From: Aurantiochytrium sp. KH105
Lineage: Eukaryota; Sar; Bigyra; Thraustochytrida; Thraustochytriidae
DNA length: 64,000 nucleotides
NCBI GenBank assembly: GCA_003116975.1
Contig: BGKB01000027.1
Span: 248,001-312,000, forward strand
Direction of reading: 5' to 3'
In this document: positions 1 to 9,438 of the stretch, in pieces
How positions within the stretch are numbered: position 1 is the first letter of the stretch
Layout of the letters: every line of letters starts with the position of its first letter
The notes under the pieces: model-generated
Databases searched by the model: none
What the model was told of the DNA's origin: nothing
What the model saw: only the letters and a program-made list of their open reading frames with translations
Program-made: the position numbers and the translations under genes

Positions 1-132
1 AGCCGTAAACCTCGGAAAGAAAAAAGCAAGCGAAAGACCAAAAAAAGACAGGTCTCCAAAAGAACGGAAGAAAGCAAAGGAGAATCGTCAGCCAAGAAAA
101 ATAAGAGAAACCCAAAGAGGACAGATGCGTGA
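1..132 (+). CDS. C-terminal basic tail of a truncated gene (hypothetical)
   Basis: Frame 1 is open from the first base of the window to a TGA at 130-132 and encodes 43 residues. The tail is extremely rich in Lys, Arg and Ser (for example RKEKSKRKTKKR and AKKNKRNPKRTDA), like a nuclear or nucleolar localisation tail or the end of a ribosome-biogenesis or RNA-binding protein. The rest of the gene lies outside the window, so no family can be named. The composition could also arise by chance in an A-rich untranslated region, which is why confidence is moderate. Confidence 0.4.
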   Translation, partial: SRKPRKEKSKRKTKKRQVSKRTEESKGESSAKKNKRNPKRTDA

Positions 133-303
133 GTGAGCATTCTCAAGTCTTTCTTTCTCCCTATTTGTGAGCAAAAGCCGAACGCGCGTTGACAGTTATT
201 ATTGTAATACGATGTATCATATCATAGCAGGATCATTTGGTGAACGCTTTTGCCGCTCACAGGGAAAAGAGACGTTGGGTTACACTGCAGACAAGGGAGG
301 GTA

Positions 304-1257
304 TCATGACTGAAACTCGCCAAAGTCGAATTCGTCAAAGGGATCGCTTGCGGATGCTGTCGCAGCAGTTTCCGCTTGTGATCCCGACGAAACTTCAAAG
401 CTTGACGTCGTTGGAGGCACAGAGGATGTAACAGATTCTGTGGCACTTTGGGCGAGCGAGAGACCCGCAAATGAGTCGCCCAGGTCAGGCGCAGACGACG
501 CCGGCGCTGGAGCAGGAGCAGGAGCAGGAGCTGCAGCAGGAGCTGCAGCAGGTGTGGCTGCTGTAGCTCCTGGCGGCGCACGTACGCGAGAAGAAGACTT
601 GGGGGGCTTGAGCTTGAGACTACCACCCGTCTTAGCTCCGGGCTTTTTTCGTGCAGTGCCAGAACCGCCGATATTGAGCTTCACCTTGATGGTCTCGCCT
701 TCCTTGAGAGAACGATCAACGGCCGGTGGGGCATCCACCGGCGGCAAATCGTTACTTTCATCGTCTTCAGCGGCGAGAAGGTGTTCCCCGCGCGAGATGC
801 GGCGAACCTCATCGTCGAGCGCCGCGCGAAGATCAAATGCGCTCTGCCGTTCCTGGAAACCAATTCCAATGTAGGCGTGACGCTTCGAGACCTCGTCCTG
901 GACACGAATGACAAAGTATCGCGAGCTGTCGACGACGCATTGCACAAAGTAATCAAGCTTGGACGCCGGCTTGCTAGCGTCGGTATCGAGCTTGATGGGG
1001 CAGCTCGCGAATAGCTGCGGCAGTCCGGCCGAGCTTTCCGGCAATTGCAAAATCTGTAGGTACACCTTGTCGCCTTTGCTAATGACGCGCAGCTGGCCCG
1101 TCAGCGCTGGCTTGTCCAGGTTCCAGTCCGCGGCGTGGTGTCCCCGGGATCCTTGCAGCGGCGGGATCTTGTACACGAAGACCTCCTTGATGGTCAGCAA
1201 GTGCAGCACGGCCGCCGTATCTTCATCTTGAGGCCCCGTCGGCTGCGCGCCGCTCAT
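304..1257 (-). CDS. NECAP: NECAP-like adaptin-ear-binding coat-associated protein
   Basis: The product is 317 aa. Residues about 1-155 match the NECAP PHear domain: TIKEVFVYKIPP, then ADWNLDKPALTGQLRVISKG, then RYFVIRVQDE, then AYIGIGFQERQSAFDL. Next come the GETIKVKLNIGG block and a Lys/Ser linker, a low-complexity Ala/Pro region, and an acidic aromatic C-terminus ending FDEFDFGEFQS, comparable to the adaptor-binding motifs at NECAP C-termini. NECAP proteins act at clathrin-coated pits with AP-2/AP-1. I chose the ATG at 1257 (MSGAQPTG). The frame is open further upstream but codes only a Ser run and Arg-rich sequence unlike the family. Confidence 0.85.
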   Translation of the reverse strand: MSGAQPTGPQDEDTAAVLHLLTIKEVFVYKIPPLQGSRGHHAADWNLDKPALTGQLRVISKGDKVYLQILQLPESSAGLPQLFASCPIKLDTDASKPASKLDYFVQCVVDSSRYFVIRVQDEVSKRHAYIGIGFQERQSAFDLRAALDDEVRRISRGEHLLAAEDDESNDLPPVDAPPAVDRSLKEGETIKVKLNIGGSGTARKKPGAKTGGSLKLKPPKSSSRVRAPPGATAATPAAAPAAAPAPAPAPAPASSAPDLGDSFAGLSLAQSATESVTSSVPPTTSSFEVSSGSQAETAATASASDPFDEFDFGEFQS

Positions 1258-2700
1258 GCTGCCGCTGCTGCTGCTCTCGCTGCTGCTGCTACTGCTGCTC
1301 TTGCTGCTCCCGCTGCTCCCGCTACTCTTGCTGCTCCCGCTGCTGCGTTCGCTGCCGCAGACTGCAGTGCGCCGTCGCTGCCTTTGCCTCGACGCGGCGC
1401 TGCTCTTCGCGGCTCTGCTTCGCGATACAATGCGAGCGAAAATGGATTTCGACACAAGAACGCACAAGCAAAAAAGTCCTTCGACGGGACGCGAATCATG
1501 GAGATGATTTTGTTTGAGTGGGCGAAGAGCAAAGCCCAAGCAGCAAGCAAAAGCCAAGGCCGGCGGTATGCGGGCGGCGAAAATGCACGTGCGCGACCGC
1601 CGATTAACGCGTCTCTGCCGTGAGTTTCGGACCCAATGTGGCGGTCCTTTGCCGCGCTCTTCTGACATCCGCTCCGCACGCGAGAGCGGCGCCGCGCGCG
1701 GAGATGGCAATATTCACTCGACCGTCGAGATTCTATGCCTCTAGCAACATTTGCAAAGCGCAGGGACGCAGAGTTATTGCGCTTCGCCTCGCGAGTGTTT
1801 CGCTTGTGGATAGTTTTGCAAAGCAGCAGATCGAAGCTTAACCAGATCTCCACTACTATCTGAAAACGACACCCTCGACTATCACGATTCAGGCCAAGGC
1901 AGCTTGCTGACGTGGATATTGACCCGAGGAAACAAGGCAGAATGGCATTACACGCGAAAGCGCGTCGCGAATGAGGCAGTTCCGGGGAAGCCTCATGCGT
2001 CCAGTTTTTTTTTGTCCACCAGTAGTTGTCAAGCCTCAGGTTTCTCATGCCAACCCTGGGTCATGCACCTGAGCTGACACGCTAAAAGCATCAGCGACAT
2101 CACAGGAGAACTGCATTCTGCGGCCGAGGCGTCGGAGTTTCTCTGGGACGAAATTGATTCCGGGACACTTTGTACACAGTTTGGTGCTTTTCCAGGTTTC
2201 TGGAAAGGCATACCACTTCGCACTAGCCGACCTTTCAAGGTCGCACAGACTCAGAATCTACAATTCCAACAGGCTGCCAACAGGTGGGCCTCCTCTAGGT
2301 CTCGGCCCCGACGCCCAGCCCGCCACAGGTTTTCCCAAGGGCACTTGACATCTCCACTGATGAATCCATTTTCAGAGAGAGTGGATTTCCGTAGGGGAGG
2401 CGGCGGGGTTGGACGGATGGAAGGAGGTTGGCTTGCCATAAAGGGCCGCGAACCATCCCTAAGCCTTCAGGAGCTATACATGCGATCCTTGCCTTGCCCT
2501 GAGGCCCGGGATGCCAAGCCCTGGCACTGGATGCAAACTCTTAAGAGACCAAGGGACGCCCGTGGCGACCCCTGAACACGCATGTGCATGGACGGCAAAA
2601 CAGCAAACCAATCAACGCCAAAGACTTCGCAGGGTCGAGTCGCGCTGCGTGGCAAGAATACAGCCAAGTTCACCTGTAGACAAGAAAGCAGAGCGCTAAG
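1258..2700. other. intergenic, NECAP leader and kinase 1 upstream region
   Basis: No supported gene. Just upstream of the NECAP start (1258-1345) is an imperfect AGC/CAG triplet run on the minus strand. An exact 11-mer GAAAATGGATT lies at 1438-1448 and its complement AATCCATTTTC at 2363-2373. The many short open frames here have skewed composition and no recognisable domain. Confidence 0.6.
2363..2373 (+). promoter_or_regulatory. AATCCATTTTC element upstream of kinase 1
   Basis: AATCCATTTTC lies 338 bases before the kinase 1 ATG. The exact 11-mer, in one orientation or the other, also occurs at 1438, 4126 and 8056. Related words sit upstream of the other three kinases. A regulatory role is inferred from recurrence and position only. 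Confidence 0.25.
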
Positions 2701-3666
2701 ATGGGGTCTGCGGCAGTCAAGCTGAGAGCATCTCATGAGGAGCAAAAGGCGTCAGCGACGCCGATCGTAGCAAGCAGCTCGAAAGAAAGCCGTTCCTCGT
2801 CGAGAAGCTTCCGCTCAAAGGCAAGCTTGCGTGTCAAGGTCTTCAGAGAGATTTCAAGAGGAGCCTGCAGCAAACTTTTCGTTGGCGAAATCATTCAGAC
2901 AGGCGAGACTGTTGCCCTCAAGACGTACATCCATTCCCCACGAGCCAGACGCGAGCGCAATAACGAGATCTTGGTACTTCAATTGATCGAGTCGGCCTCC
3001 GACGTTTGTGAATTTGTCGTAACACCCAAGCTCAAGGTTGAAAAACCTTTCATTGGCCTGGAATTTTGCGTGGCTGGTGATCTGATGCGTCTTTTGCGAA
3101 GAGGACGCCCAGGTCTTGGGGAACTCCAGAGACTTGCGCACGAAATTGCGACGGGCTTGGCTTATCTCCACCAAAACAACATTGTGCACGAAGATCTCAA
3201 ACCAGAAAATATTGGGCTCACCGCCGATTTCCATATTCGTATCCTCGACTTTGGCCTCTCCGTCATTGTCGAGACACCATTAACACATTCGAATCTTTCG
3301 GATCACTCAGAGGCGACGCAGTCGCGCATTCTTTGTAGGCATGGCACTGCGCCGTATGCGAGTCCTGAGAAACTGATGGGCGAGTTGCACAGTTTTGAGG
3401 TTGATTGGTGGAGTTTTGGTGTCACTTGCTTCGAAATGGCGTACGGGATGCTGCCGTGGTGGTCCCAAGATGAGCTCGAGCTTTGCGAAAAAATATGCAT
3501 GGAGCCTCTTCTTATTCCGCATTCACCTCTTCCGCACGAAGAAACGCCTGAAGTGGACCGTTTCGTGCACGATCTCATTGGTAGCAAGCTCCCGAAGGAG
3601 CGTCTCGGTTTCTTTGGAGGCGCGAAGGAGGTTTTGACTCATCCATTTTTTGCAAAGGGAATTTGA
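2701..3666 (+). CDS. AGC-like protein kinase 1 of a tandem array (HED variant)
   Basis: The product is 321 aa and consists almost entirely of a kinase domain. Visible elements are a degenerate glycine loop (ISRGACSKLF), the ATP-anchoring Lys74 in VALK, the catalytic loop HEDLKPEN at 163-170, DFG at 183-185, a T-loop GTAPYASPEKL, the F-helix EVDWWSFGV, and a C-terminal RLGFFGGAKEVLTHPFF like the end of AGC kinase domains. Asp165, Lys167 and Asn170 are kept, so catalysis is plausible, but the usual HRD arginine is Glu. There is no AGC hydrophobic-motif tail. The protein begins MGSA, as do paralogues 2 and 3. The array suggests tandem duplication; the substrate is unknown. Confidence 0.88.
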   Translation: MGSAAVKLRASHEEQKASATPIVASSSKESRSSSRSFRSKASLRVKVFREISRGACSKLFVGEIIQTGETVALKTYIHSPRARRERNNEILVLQLIESASDVCEFVVTPKLKVEKPFIGLEFCVAGDLMRLLRRGRPGLGELQRLAHEIATGLAYLHQNNIVHEDLKPENIGLTADFHIRILDFGLSVIVETPLTHSNLSDHSEATQSRILCRHGTAPYASPEKLMGELHSFEVDWWSFGVTCFEMAYGMLPWWSQDELELCEKICMEPLLIPHSPLPHEETPEVDRFVHDLIGSKLPKERLGFFGGAKEVLTHPFFAKGI

Positions 3667-5357
3667 ACCCTTTGATAAAAGAATAAGAAGAAATAAAGGA
3701 AGACTGTCACCTTTCCGGGAATGATCTCCGAGTCCTGCAAAGTGTGCTTCTTGCTTCAAAGAGAAAAGGCTCTGCTCACATGTTGACTTTGCAATGGTCG
3801 CCTCTTGCGTCATGATGGTTGCAGAGACTGCGCATTTTCTACGATGCACCTTTGCTTCAGAGAGTTGCACAGTCGGGGGCACCCGTGGTGGGCAACAGCT
3901 TTTGCTCTTTGACCAAGTCATTTTCCATGCAACGCATGAAAGGGAAAGAAGATTTCTGAACAGCCTTTTATCACAACCTGGTCTTTGTGTGTAGTTGAAG
4001 GTACTAGCTGTGTTCGTAGGGCACCTTGGGAAGCTGACACAACGCCGTGGGGTTGATATGGGGGCCGGCAAGAAGCGCGCCTTCCCGTCGTCACCTGTCA
4101 CACAGGCTTGCCACCCAATAGGCCTAATCCATTTTCGAGAAATGAAAATAATGGAAATGCTAGGCCTTGCCTCCAACATGGCGTCTGCGTAAGCGCGACC
4201 TGGCTGGGCGAGGCCTGCAGGCGCTGCTGCCGAGAAGCATAAGGAAAATTTCACAGCACAAGCTGGTGATCCTTACAGCTGCAGCTGCCAAAGAAGGCTG
4301 GCTTTTCACAGGCACCGCTTCCCAGGAAATCCTTGTGGGGAAAGCTCGACCAGGCACGCTTCGGCCAGGCTTCAGGGCGACTTGCTCAGGGCGACACAGG
4401 TCTCCCCACCCCCTGCAAGCTATAAACTACGCGGGCCATACAAAGTTTAGCTCGAGCGCGAATTCTCTGCACGTAGTTGTAGCGATGCGAACGCGCGTCT
4501 TGGCAGCACGGCACGTTGCCACGCAGGCGCGACTAAGCGAAAGTATCAGCCTTGTTTTCCTCCCCACCACCTCTTGCCCCCTTCCCCTTCCCCTTCCCCT
4601 TCTCTCAAACCAACCGCGCTTTTGCAAGTCGTAGGCGCGCGCGTCCCCCGTATTCGTGGTCAAGCGAGTCGGCTAGGGACTCTCGCCTCGGAGCTGGGCC
4701 TGGAACTCCGCGCCGTAATGTGGCGTCAACCAGCCACCTTGGCTTCAGCCAAAACATGCAACGGCTTCCTCACAAGACTCGAAGGTGGGAAATGGATTAG
4801 TAGACACCCCACCGCCCACCACGCCCCCCCCCCCCGGCAAAAGCAAAGGACGCAGAGCATAGGAGACATAGTTCAGGCTTGCAAAAAGCCAGACTCAGCC
4901 GATAGATGCCTGGAGGATGGTGTCCATTGGCGGGAGGGACGCCGTCATGTTGCCTCGCCTTCAGAGCTTGAAAATTGCTATACCGCAGGCCCTGGAGAGT
5001 TTGCTGAGGACGACAGGGCTCTTGCTAATCTACCCAAGTTGACAGCGGTGAGTTTCTTGAGCGAGTCATTGTGAGGTGCCCGGAAACAAGAAATCCATTT
5101 GCGGAATGTTGCCAAAACGCCTCGCTCCTAAGAGGCACCTGGGGCTCGAATCGCGGATTCTTGCGATACCGCAGGTCCTGAATTAATTTGGGGGGGGGGG
5201 CGACAGAGCGCTTTGCCAATCGACATCCATATTTGCAGTAATTTTTTTTAATCGAAATTCGAGTGGAGCCCCCTCAGAAGAAAGCATACTTGAAACGGAG
5301 TCGGGTTGCACAGACGAGCGGCGTTGTGGCGTCGTGCTGTCGAGACGTTGAGACGCA
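3667..5357. other. intergenic between kinases 1 and 2
   Basis: No gene supported. Contents include AATCCATTTTC at 4126-4136, a pyrimidine-rich CCCCTT run near 4570-4600, a C homopolymer near 4827-4837 and a G homopolymer near 5190-5200. A diverged direct repeat of about 60 bases lies at roughly 4978-5035 and 5162-5220. AATCCATTT recurs at 5092, 266 bases before kinase 2. Confidence 0.6.
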
Positions 5358-6341
5358 ATGGGCTCTGCCGTGGTCGTCCCTGTGCACAGGTTTGGAGACC
5401 GAGGCGGCAACATCAAGGATCATTGCCCGTGTCGAAGTCTGAAATGCTTGCGCGAGCGTCGCAACTCAATCCGTGTTGGCAAAAAGCGCGTCGAGAAATT
5501 GCAAGAGATCTCGAATGGAAGCGGCTGCAAAGTCTACAAGGCGCGATTTTATGGCAGCGAAGAGGTCTTCGCCCTCAAGATATATGACATGCCTGCGCGA
5601 AGAAGACGAGAATGTAAGCGAGAGGTCAGTGTCCTTCAAAAGCTGACAGCCTACCGAACAGAAAGCGTCTTTGTTGTTCAACCTGTTTTCATCCACCAGC
5701 AAAAGCTCATCGCCATCGAGTACTGCGCAGGAGGAGATCTCGCAGACCTTCTCGCAGAACGAGTTCCAGAGCTTGAGGAATTGCGAAGATTTGCCCTCGA
5801 AATTGCGTGCGGCTTGAGTTTCCTTCACTCTCGCATGATCATTCACGAGGACCTTAAGCCGGCGAACATCGGCCTGACTGCAGACCACCACATCCGCATT
5901 TTCGATTTCGGTCTGTCCGAAATACTCGACGAGCAGTCCGTTATTCCGAGCGAGAATGCGGAGAAACCATGTTCGAAAGGCATGAACGAGGTAATATCCA
6001 GACATGGCACACCGCCATATGCGTGTCCGGAGAAGCTACGCATGCTCCCGCACGGCTTCGAGGCGGACTGGTGGAGCTACGGAGTAGTCATGTACGAACT
6101 GCTTACAGGCCGCGTACCGTGGCTCGGCAGAACTGCCGAAGAAACGTGCAAAATGATCTGCGAAGACCCACTCTCAACGCCGGAGTCAATACGAATCGAG
6201 CTCGATCCGGAAGCACTTTGCTTCGTGCATGATCTAATCGGGAGTAAAGAGCCCCAGCACCGCCTTGGTTTCGGAGGGGTTTTCCGAGAGTTCGAGGTTC
6301 ATCCATTTTTTCATGACGTTGACTTTCGGGTTTTACTTTGA
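5358..6341 (+). CDS. AGC-like protein kinase 2 of a tandem array (HED variant)
   Basis: The product is 327 aa, starting MGSAVVVPVHR. The kinase domain shows EISNGSGCKVYKARF (glycine loop reduced to one or two glycines), FALKIYD with the ATP-site lysine, IIHEDLKPANIGLT (catalytic Asp and Lys kept, HRD arginine replaced by Glu), FDFGLSEIL, GTPPYACPEKL, FEADWWSYGVVMYELLTGRVPW and a C-terminal HDLIGSKEPQHRLGFGGVF followed by HPFF. It is closest to kinases 3 and 4, sharing the N-terminal CPCRSLKCLRER block. It runs convergent with the Nnf1-like gene downstream. Confidence 0.9.
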   Translation: MGSAVVVPVHRFGDRGGNIKDHCPCRSLKCLRERRNSIRVGKKRVEKLQEISNGSGCKVYKARFYGSEEVFALKIYDMPARRRRECKREVSVLQKLTAYRTESVFVVQPVFIHQQKLIAIEYCAGGDLADLLAERVPELEELRRFALEIACGLSFLHSRMIIHEDLKPANIGLTADHHIRIFDFGLSEILDEQSVIPSENAEKPCSKGMNEVISRHGTPPYACPEKLRMLPHGFEADWWSYGVVMYELLTGRVPWLGRTAEETCKMICEDPLSTPESIRIELDPEALCFVHDLIGSKEPQHRLGFGGVFREFEVHPFFHDVDFRVLL

Positions 6342-6592
6342 GCGTCGACGCGCTCGAGCTCGGAGACTGAAACTTGCAAGACATTTGTGTTTGCTTGAGG
6401 GAGCGTTAGCGCTTTGCTGCGTGCGATGCGAGACGCGCTGCTCCAAGGCGCTCCAGCCATCTCAATATATTTATTTATACTACGAAGCCTGACTCATAAA
6501 ATATATCCTTTTTCTGTGTGCTAGAAACTTTGGTGTGGCCTTTGAAACAGCTCAAGTTCTTCCCTGTGGATGTCGGAAGCCAAATTTGTGAC

Positions 6593-7506
6593 TTAAACAA
6601 GAGGCTGATCGACTCGTGATTGGTGCCGCTGGCCAATTTCATATCCTTTCTGCTGTTGCTGCTGATGTTCTTCAAAAGGGGCGACGAGGTTTTCGAGACG
6701 TTCGCGCATCGAAGCTTCTTCTCCCTGAGAAGCCTCTAATATACAGACTAGATCTCGCAAGGCTTGCTCTTCTGACGCGAGGCGAGCGCGCAGCGTTTCG
6801 AGACGGGCTCTTTTCTTGGCACAAATGGCTTCGGTCACCATCCTTTCCGGGGTCATTGCGTCGTGTTGATGCGGATTCGCATTATCAGCAGATTCTGCTG
6901 AAGATGCAGGGCAAGCCAGCGCAGATCGTGTGCGCCTCCGCTCGGTAATTTGATCGAGGCGCTCAAGCGATGCGGCAACTTTAAATTCTTCGCAAACGTC
7001 TTGAAATTCAAGCTGTCGAAGCGGAAGGATCTGTTAGTTTCGAGTCAAGCTGTGTGCGTTGCGTTGCGAACACAGGGCTAAAATGCAGCCAAGGTCATCC
7101 CGCATCACTCACCTTGAGATTTCGCGGGACCTGTTCCATGAAAAGACGCTGGAAGACAAGCGTCAAGTGATGCTCTTTGAACCGTTTCGAGTTTGACAAA
7201 ACGTCTGCAAAACACGCCTTGGCGTCATCCTCCGTGACCCCTCTCAAGCAGATAGCGCCAATGACTTTGTTGTACACCTGTGAGCTCGCGTCGAAAAAGT
7301 CGTCGTACGTCAGCCCTGTCCTGTTTCGACCTCCTTTTCTGGCCCAGCAGCAAACGACTCGCGACGTCCGCCACGACCTCGGTTTAGCGCCGTGCTTGCT
7401 TCTGCTTCGCCATGGTCATGCAGCGCGCGAACGCGATGGCCCGCGCGCGCGTCCGTTCACGTACCTCTTTGAGGCGCTCGAAGCGCGCGGAATCTGCGCC
7501 TTCCAT
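6593..7506 (-). CDS. Nnf1/PMF1-like kinetochore protein, three exons
   Basis: Model: exon 1 7506-7465, intron 7464-7278 (GTACGT to CACAG), exon 2 7277-7113, intron 7112-7031 (GTGAGT to CTAACAG), exon 3 7030-6593. Both introns are phase 0, giving 214 aa. The joined protein starts MEGADSARFERLKE and continues VYNKVIGAICLRGVTEDDAK and ACF. It then has LEFQDVCEEFKVAASLERLD with QITERRR and ends in a coiled coil (RLETLRARLASEEQALRDL). The order R-x-x-RL-x-x-V, Cys-Phe, E-F-x-x-(V/I) and L-x-x-LD followed by a coiled coil fits Nnf1/PMF1 of the MIS12 complex, as does the length (about 200 aa). Family call and splice model are inference by eye. Confidence 0.5.
7031..7112 (-). other. intron 2 of the Nnf1-like gene
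   Basis: On the minus strand this 82-base stretch starts GTGAGT and ends ACTAACAG. Reading through it meets a stop. Removing it joins ...PRNLK to ILPLRQLEF in frame. An earlier possible acceptor (TTTTAG) leads to an in-frame stop, and another (CACACAG) gives the wrong phase. Confidence 0.6.
7278..7464 (-). other. intron 1 of the Nnf1-like gene
   Basis: On the minus strand it starts with a strong donor (GAG followed by GTACGTG) and ends CTCACAG. It is 187 bases and phase 0. Without removal the first exon runs into TAA within about 40 codons. A more upstream acceptor cannot be excluded, because part of the intron 3' end reads as plausible codons. Confidence 0.5.
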
Positions 7507-8436
7507 CGTCGCAGAGCACTCTCTCGGTCGCGGCGCAGAGCTCTTCTCCGATCGCATGCGCGGTGGAAAGTCTCTTGCAGGTCTGGTCCTGCCGGGCTCC
7601 GGCCGCTGTTTGTCTGTCTGGCGACGGTTGCAAGCCAGAACAGGAGGAAAGGCCACTGGAACTTATGGAACTTACGAAACCCCAGATGGCTTCGCTGTGT
7701 CGGCTGCGGATGGCGTGCAGCATGGACGACGACGGCCCTGAATAGTCAGCATCGATTCTCTCAGCGATGCTTGAACAGAGGCATGCAAAAGGCAGCAAGC
7801 CTTCGTTTACGCGATAATAAATCATGGGGCAGTCCGGTCGCCAGATGGTGGCGCCAGCGAGCTCCGAATGAGGATGACTAAGCCGCGTCGAAACGAAGCG
7901 GGAGACTCTCGGTCTTGCAAAAAGTGGAATGAAGAAGGGTCGCTCAGCGCTGAGCGACGCAACATGCAAGTTCCTGGCTGCTGCCGCTGCTGCTCCTGCT
8001 GCTCCTGCTGCTCTTGCTGCTGCTGCTCCTGCTGCTCTTGCTGGCAATGGCTGGTGAAAATGGATTTTCTCCGGAATCCATTTCCGCCAGGCCGGGCCAG
8101 GCCTGGCCGGCCGAGCGCAAACGAAAAAGAGAAATGTGGCGGGGAAACCGTGGGGCTTTACTGATCCTAAGACAGAAAATGGAAAGATTCCAAGTTGTGA
8201 GGCTTCTTTCACAAGATTGCCAGATAGCCAGAGCCTTTTTGACAAGAGAGTGGATCCACTTGTGGTGGCCTTAGCTGTCTCCGATACGCCATGGAACACA
8301 AGTTGAGGGGCTATATGAAGAAGAAGAGGCGTTCAAGAAGCCTTCATTGAAGGGGCTGAGGAGGAAGGAAGCAAAATGTCACCGGACCTTGAGTCCCCCA
8401 GACTCATGCAAACCTGCATCGCCCAACTCAACCCTG
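7507..8436. other. intergenic between the Nnf1-like gene and kinase 3
   Basis: No gene supported. A CTG/CTC triplet run occupies about 7979-8045. It is followed immediately by an inverted repeat at 8051-8066 and 8075-8090. Open frames on both strands are low-complexity. Confidence 0.6.
8051..8090. repeat. 16-bp inverted repeat containing the AATCCATTTTC word
   Basis: Arms CTGGTGAAAATGGATT (8051-8066) and AATCCATTTCCGCCAG (8075-8090) pair at 14 of 16 positions with an 8-base spacer. The stem contains the exact 11-mer found at three other places in the first 8.1 kb. It lies about 350 bases upstream of the kinase 3 start. Confidence 0.6.
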
Positions 8437-9438
8437 ATGGGGTCCGCCATCGTCACCCCCGCGAGAGATTCCATTGACAGGGACGACGCAAAGAAACAAG
8501 CTCCATGCAGGGGTTCCGAATGCCTTCGCGAGCAACTCTACAGCTCTCTGCGACTTGCTGATAAGTCGGTGGAGAGAATGCAGGTGATCTCCGAAGGTAA
8601 CTGCAGCAAAGTTTATAAAGCGCGATTCTGCAGAGATGACGAGGGGTTCTTTGCCCTCAAGGTGTACGATTCTTCGGTCTGCGGCGCTCAAGAGCGTAAG
8701 CGGGAACTGCGCGCTTTGCGCATTCTGGCTTCGAGCAAAGCAGAGTGCGATTTTGTTGTCAAACCTATTTTCAACAACAGCTTAAAGAACATTGCGGTCG
8801 AGTACTGCGCTGGAGGCGATCTCGCAACTCTGTTGCTGGAGCGGACCCCAGACCATCACGAGGTCCGAAGGTTTGCGTTCGAGATAGCCTGTGGTCTTCA
8901 GTTTCTCCACATGCGCATGATCATTCATGAGGATGTCAAGCCGGGCAACATTGGTCTGACAGCCGATCAACACATCCGAATACTCGACTTTGGACTTTCT
9001 GAGGTTCTACCAGAGAAACCCAGTTGCTCCTTTGGGCAAGATTACAAACCTGAAGATGGAAATATACGTTGCGCCAATCGTGGCGGCGTTTTTTCCAGGC
9101 ACGGCACGACGCCATATGCGTGTCCAGAAAAGCTGCGTGAGCTTCCTCACAGGTTTGAAGCCGACTGGTGGAGCTATGGCGTTGTTATTTTTGAGATGCT
9201 TACGGGCGGCTTACCGTGGCTCGGCTGCTCAGCAGAGGAGACTTGCAGGATGATCTGTGAGGACCCACTAGTTGTACCTGGAGCGCTCCAGAATGAAGTT
9301 GAACCTGAAGCTCTTCGCTTCGTGCATGATCTTATTGGCATCAAGGAGCCACTTCATCGTCTGGGATATCGGGGAGGTGTCAAAGACTTTGAAAGTCACC
9401 CATTTTTCAGCGCTTGTACTGAACATAAGCCCATCTAA
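8437..9438 (+). CDS. AGC-like protein kinase 3 of a tandem array (HED variant)
   Basis: The product is 333 aa. I chose the ATG at 8437 because it gives MGSAIVTPARDS, matching the MGSA start of kinases 1 and 2; an in-frame ATG-less extension upstream is not conserved. Motifs: VISEGNCSKVYKARF, FALKVYD, IIHEDVKPGNIGLT, LDFGLSEVL, GTTPYACPEKL, FEADWWSYGVVIFEMLTGGL and HDLIGIKEPLHRLGYRGG ending in HPFF. The HRD arginine is Glu. A 25-residue insert lies between DFG and the T-loop. The N-terminal APCRGSECLREQ block aligns with kinases 2 and 4. Confidence 0.9.
   Translation: MGSAIVTPARDSIDRDDAKKQAPCRGSECLREQLYSSLRLADKSVERMQVISEGNCSKVYKARFCRDDEGFFALKVYDSSVCGAQERKRELRALRILASSKAECDFVVKPIFNNSLKNIAVEYCAGGDLATLLLERTPDHHEVRRFAFEIACGLQFLHMRMIIHEDVKPGNIGLTADQHIRILDFGLSEVLPEKPSCSFGQDYKPEDGNIRCANRGGVFSRHGTTPYACPEKLRELPHRFEADWWSYGVVIFEMLTGGLPWLGCSAEETCRMICEDPLVVPGALQNEVEPEALRFVHDLIGIKEPLHRLGYRGGVKDFESHPFFSACTEHKPI

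Noticed and set aside
5130-5175. tRNA-like T-arm (CTCGAATC)
   Set aside because: No acceptor, D or anticodon stems could be paired around it.
7457-8299. 280-residue open frame on the minus strand
   Set aside because: It translates a CTG/CAG run and Arg-rich sequence. The same DNA contains exon 1 and part of intron 1 of the Nnf1-like model in another frame.
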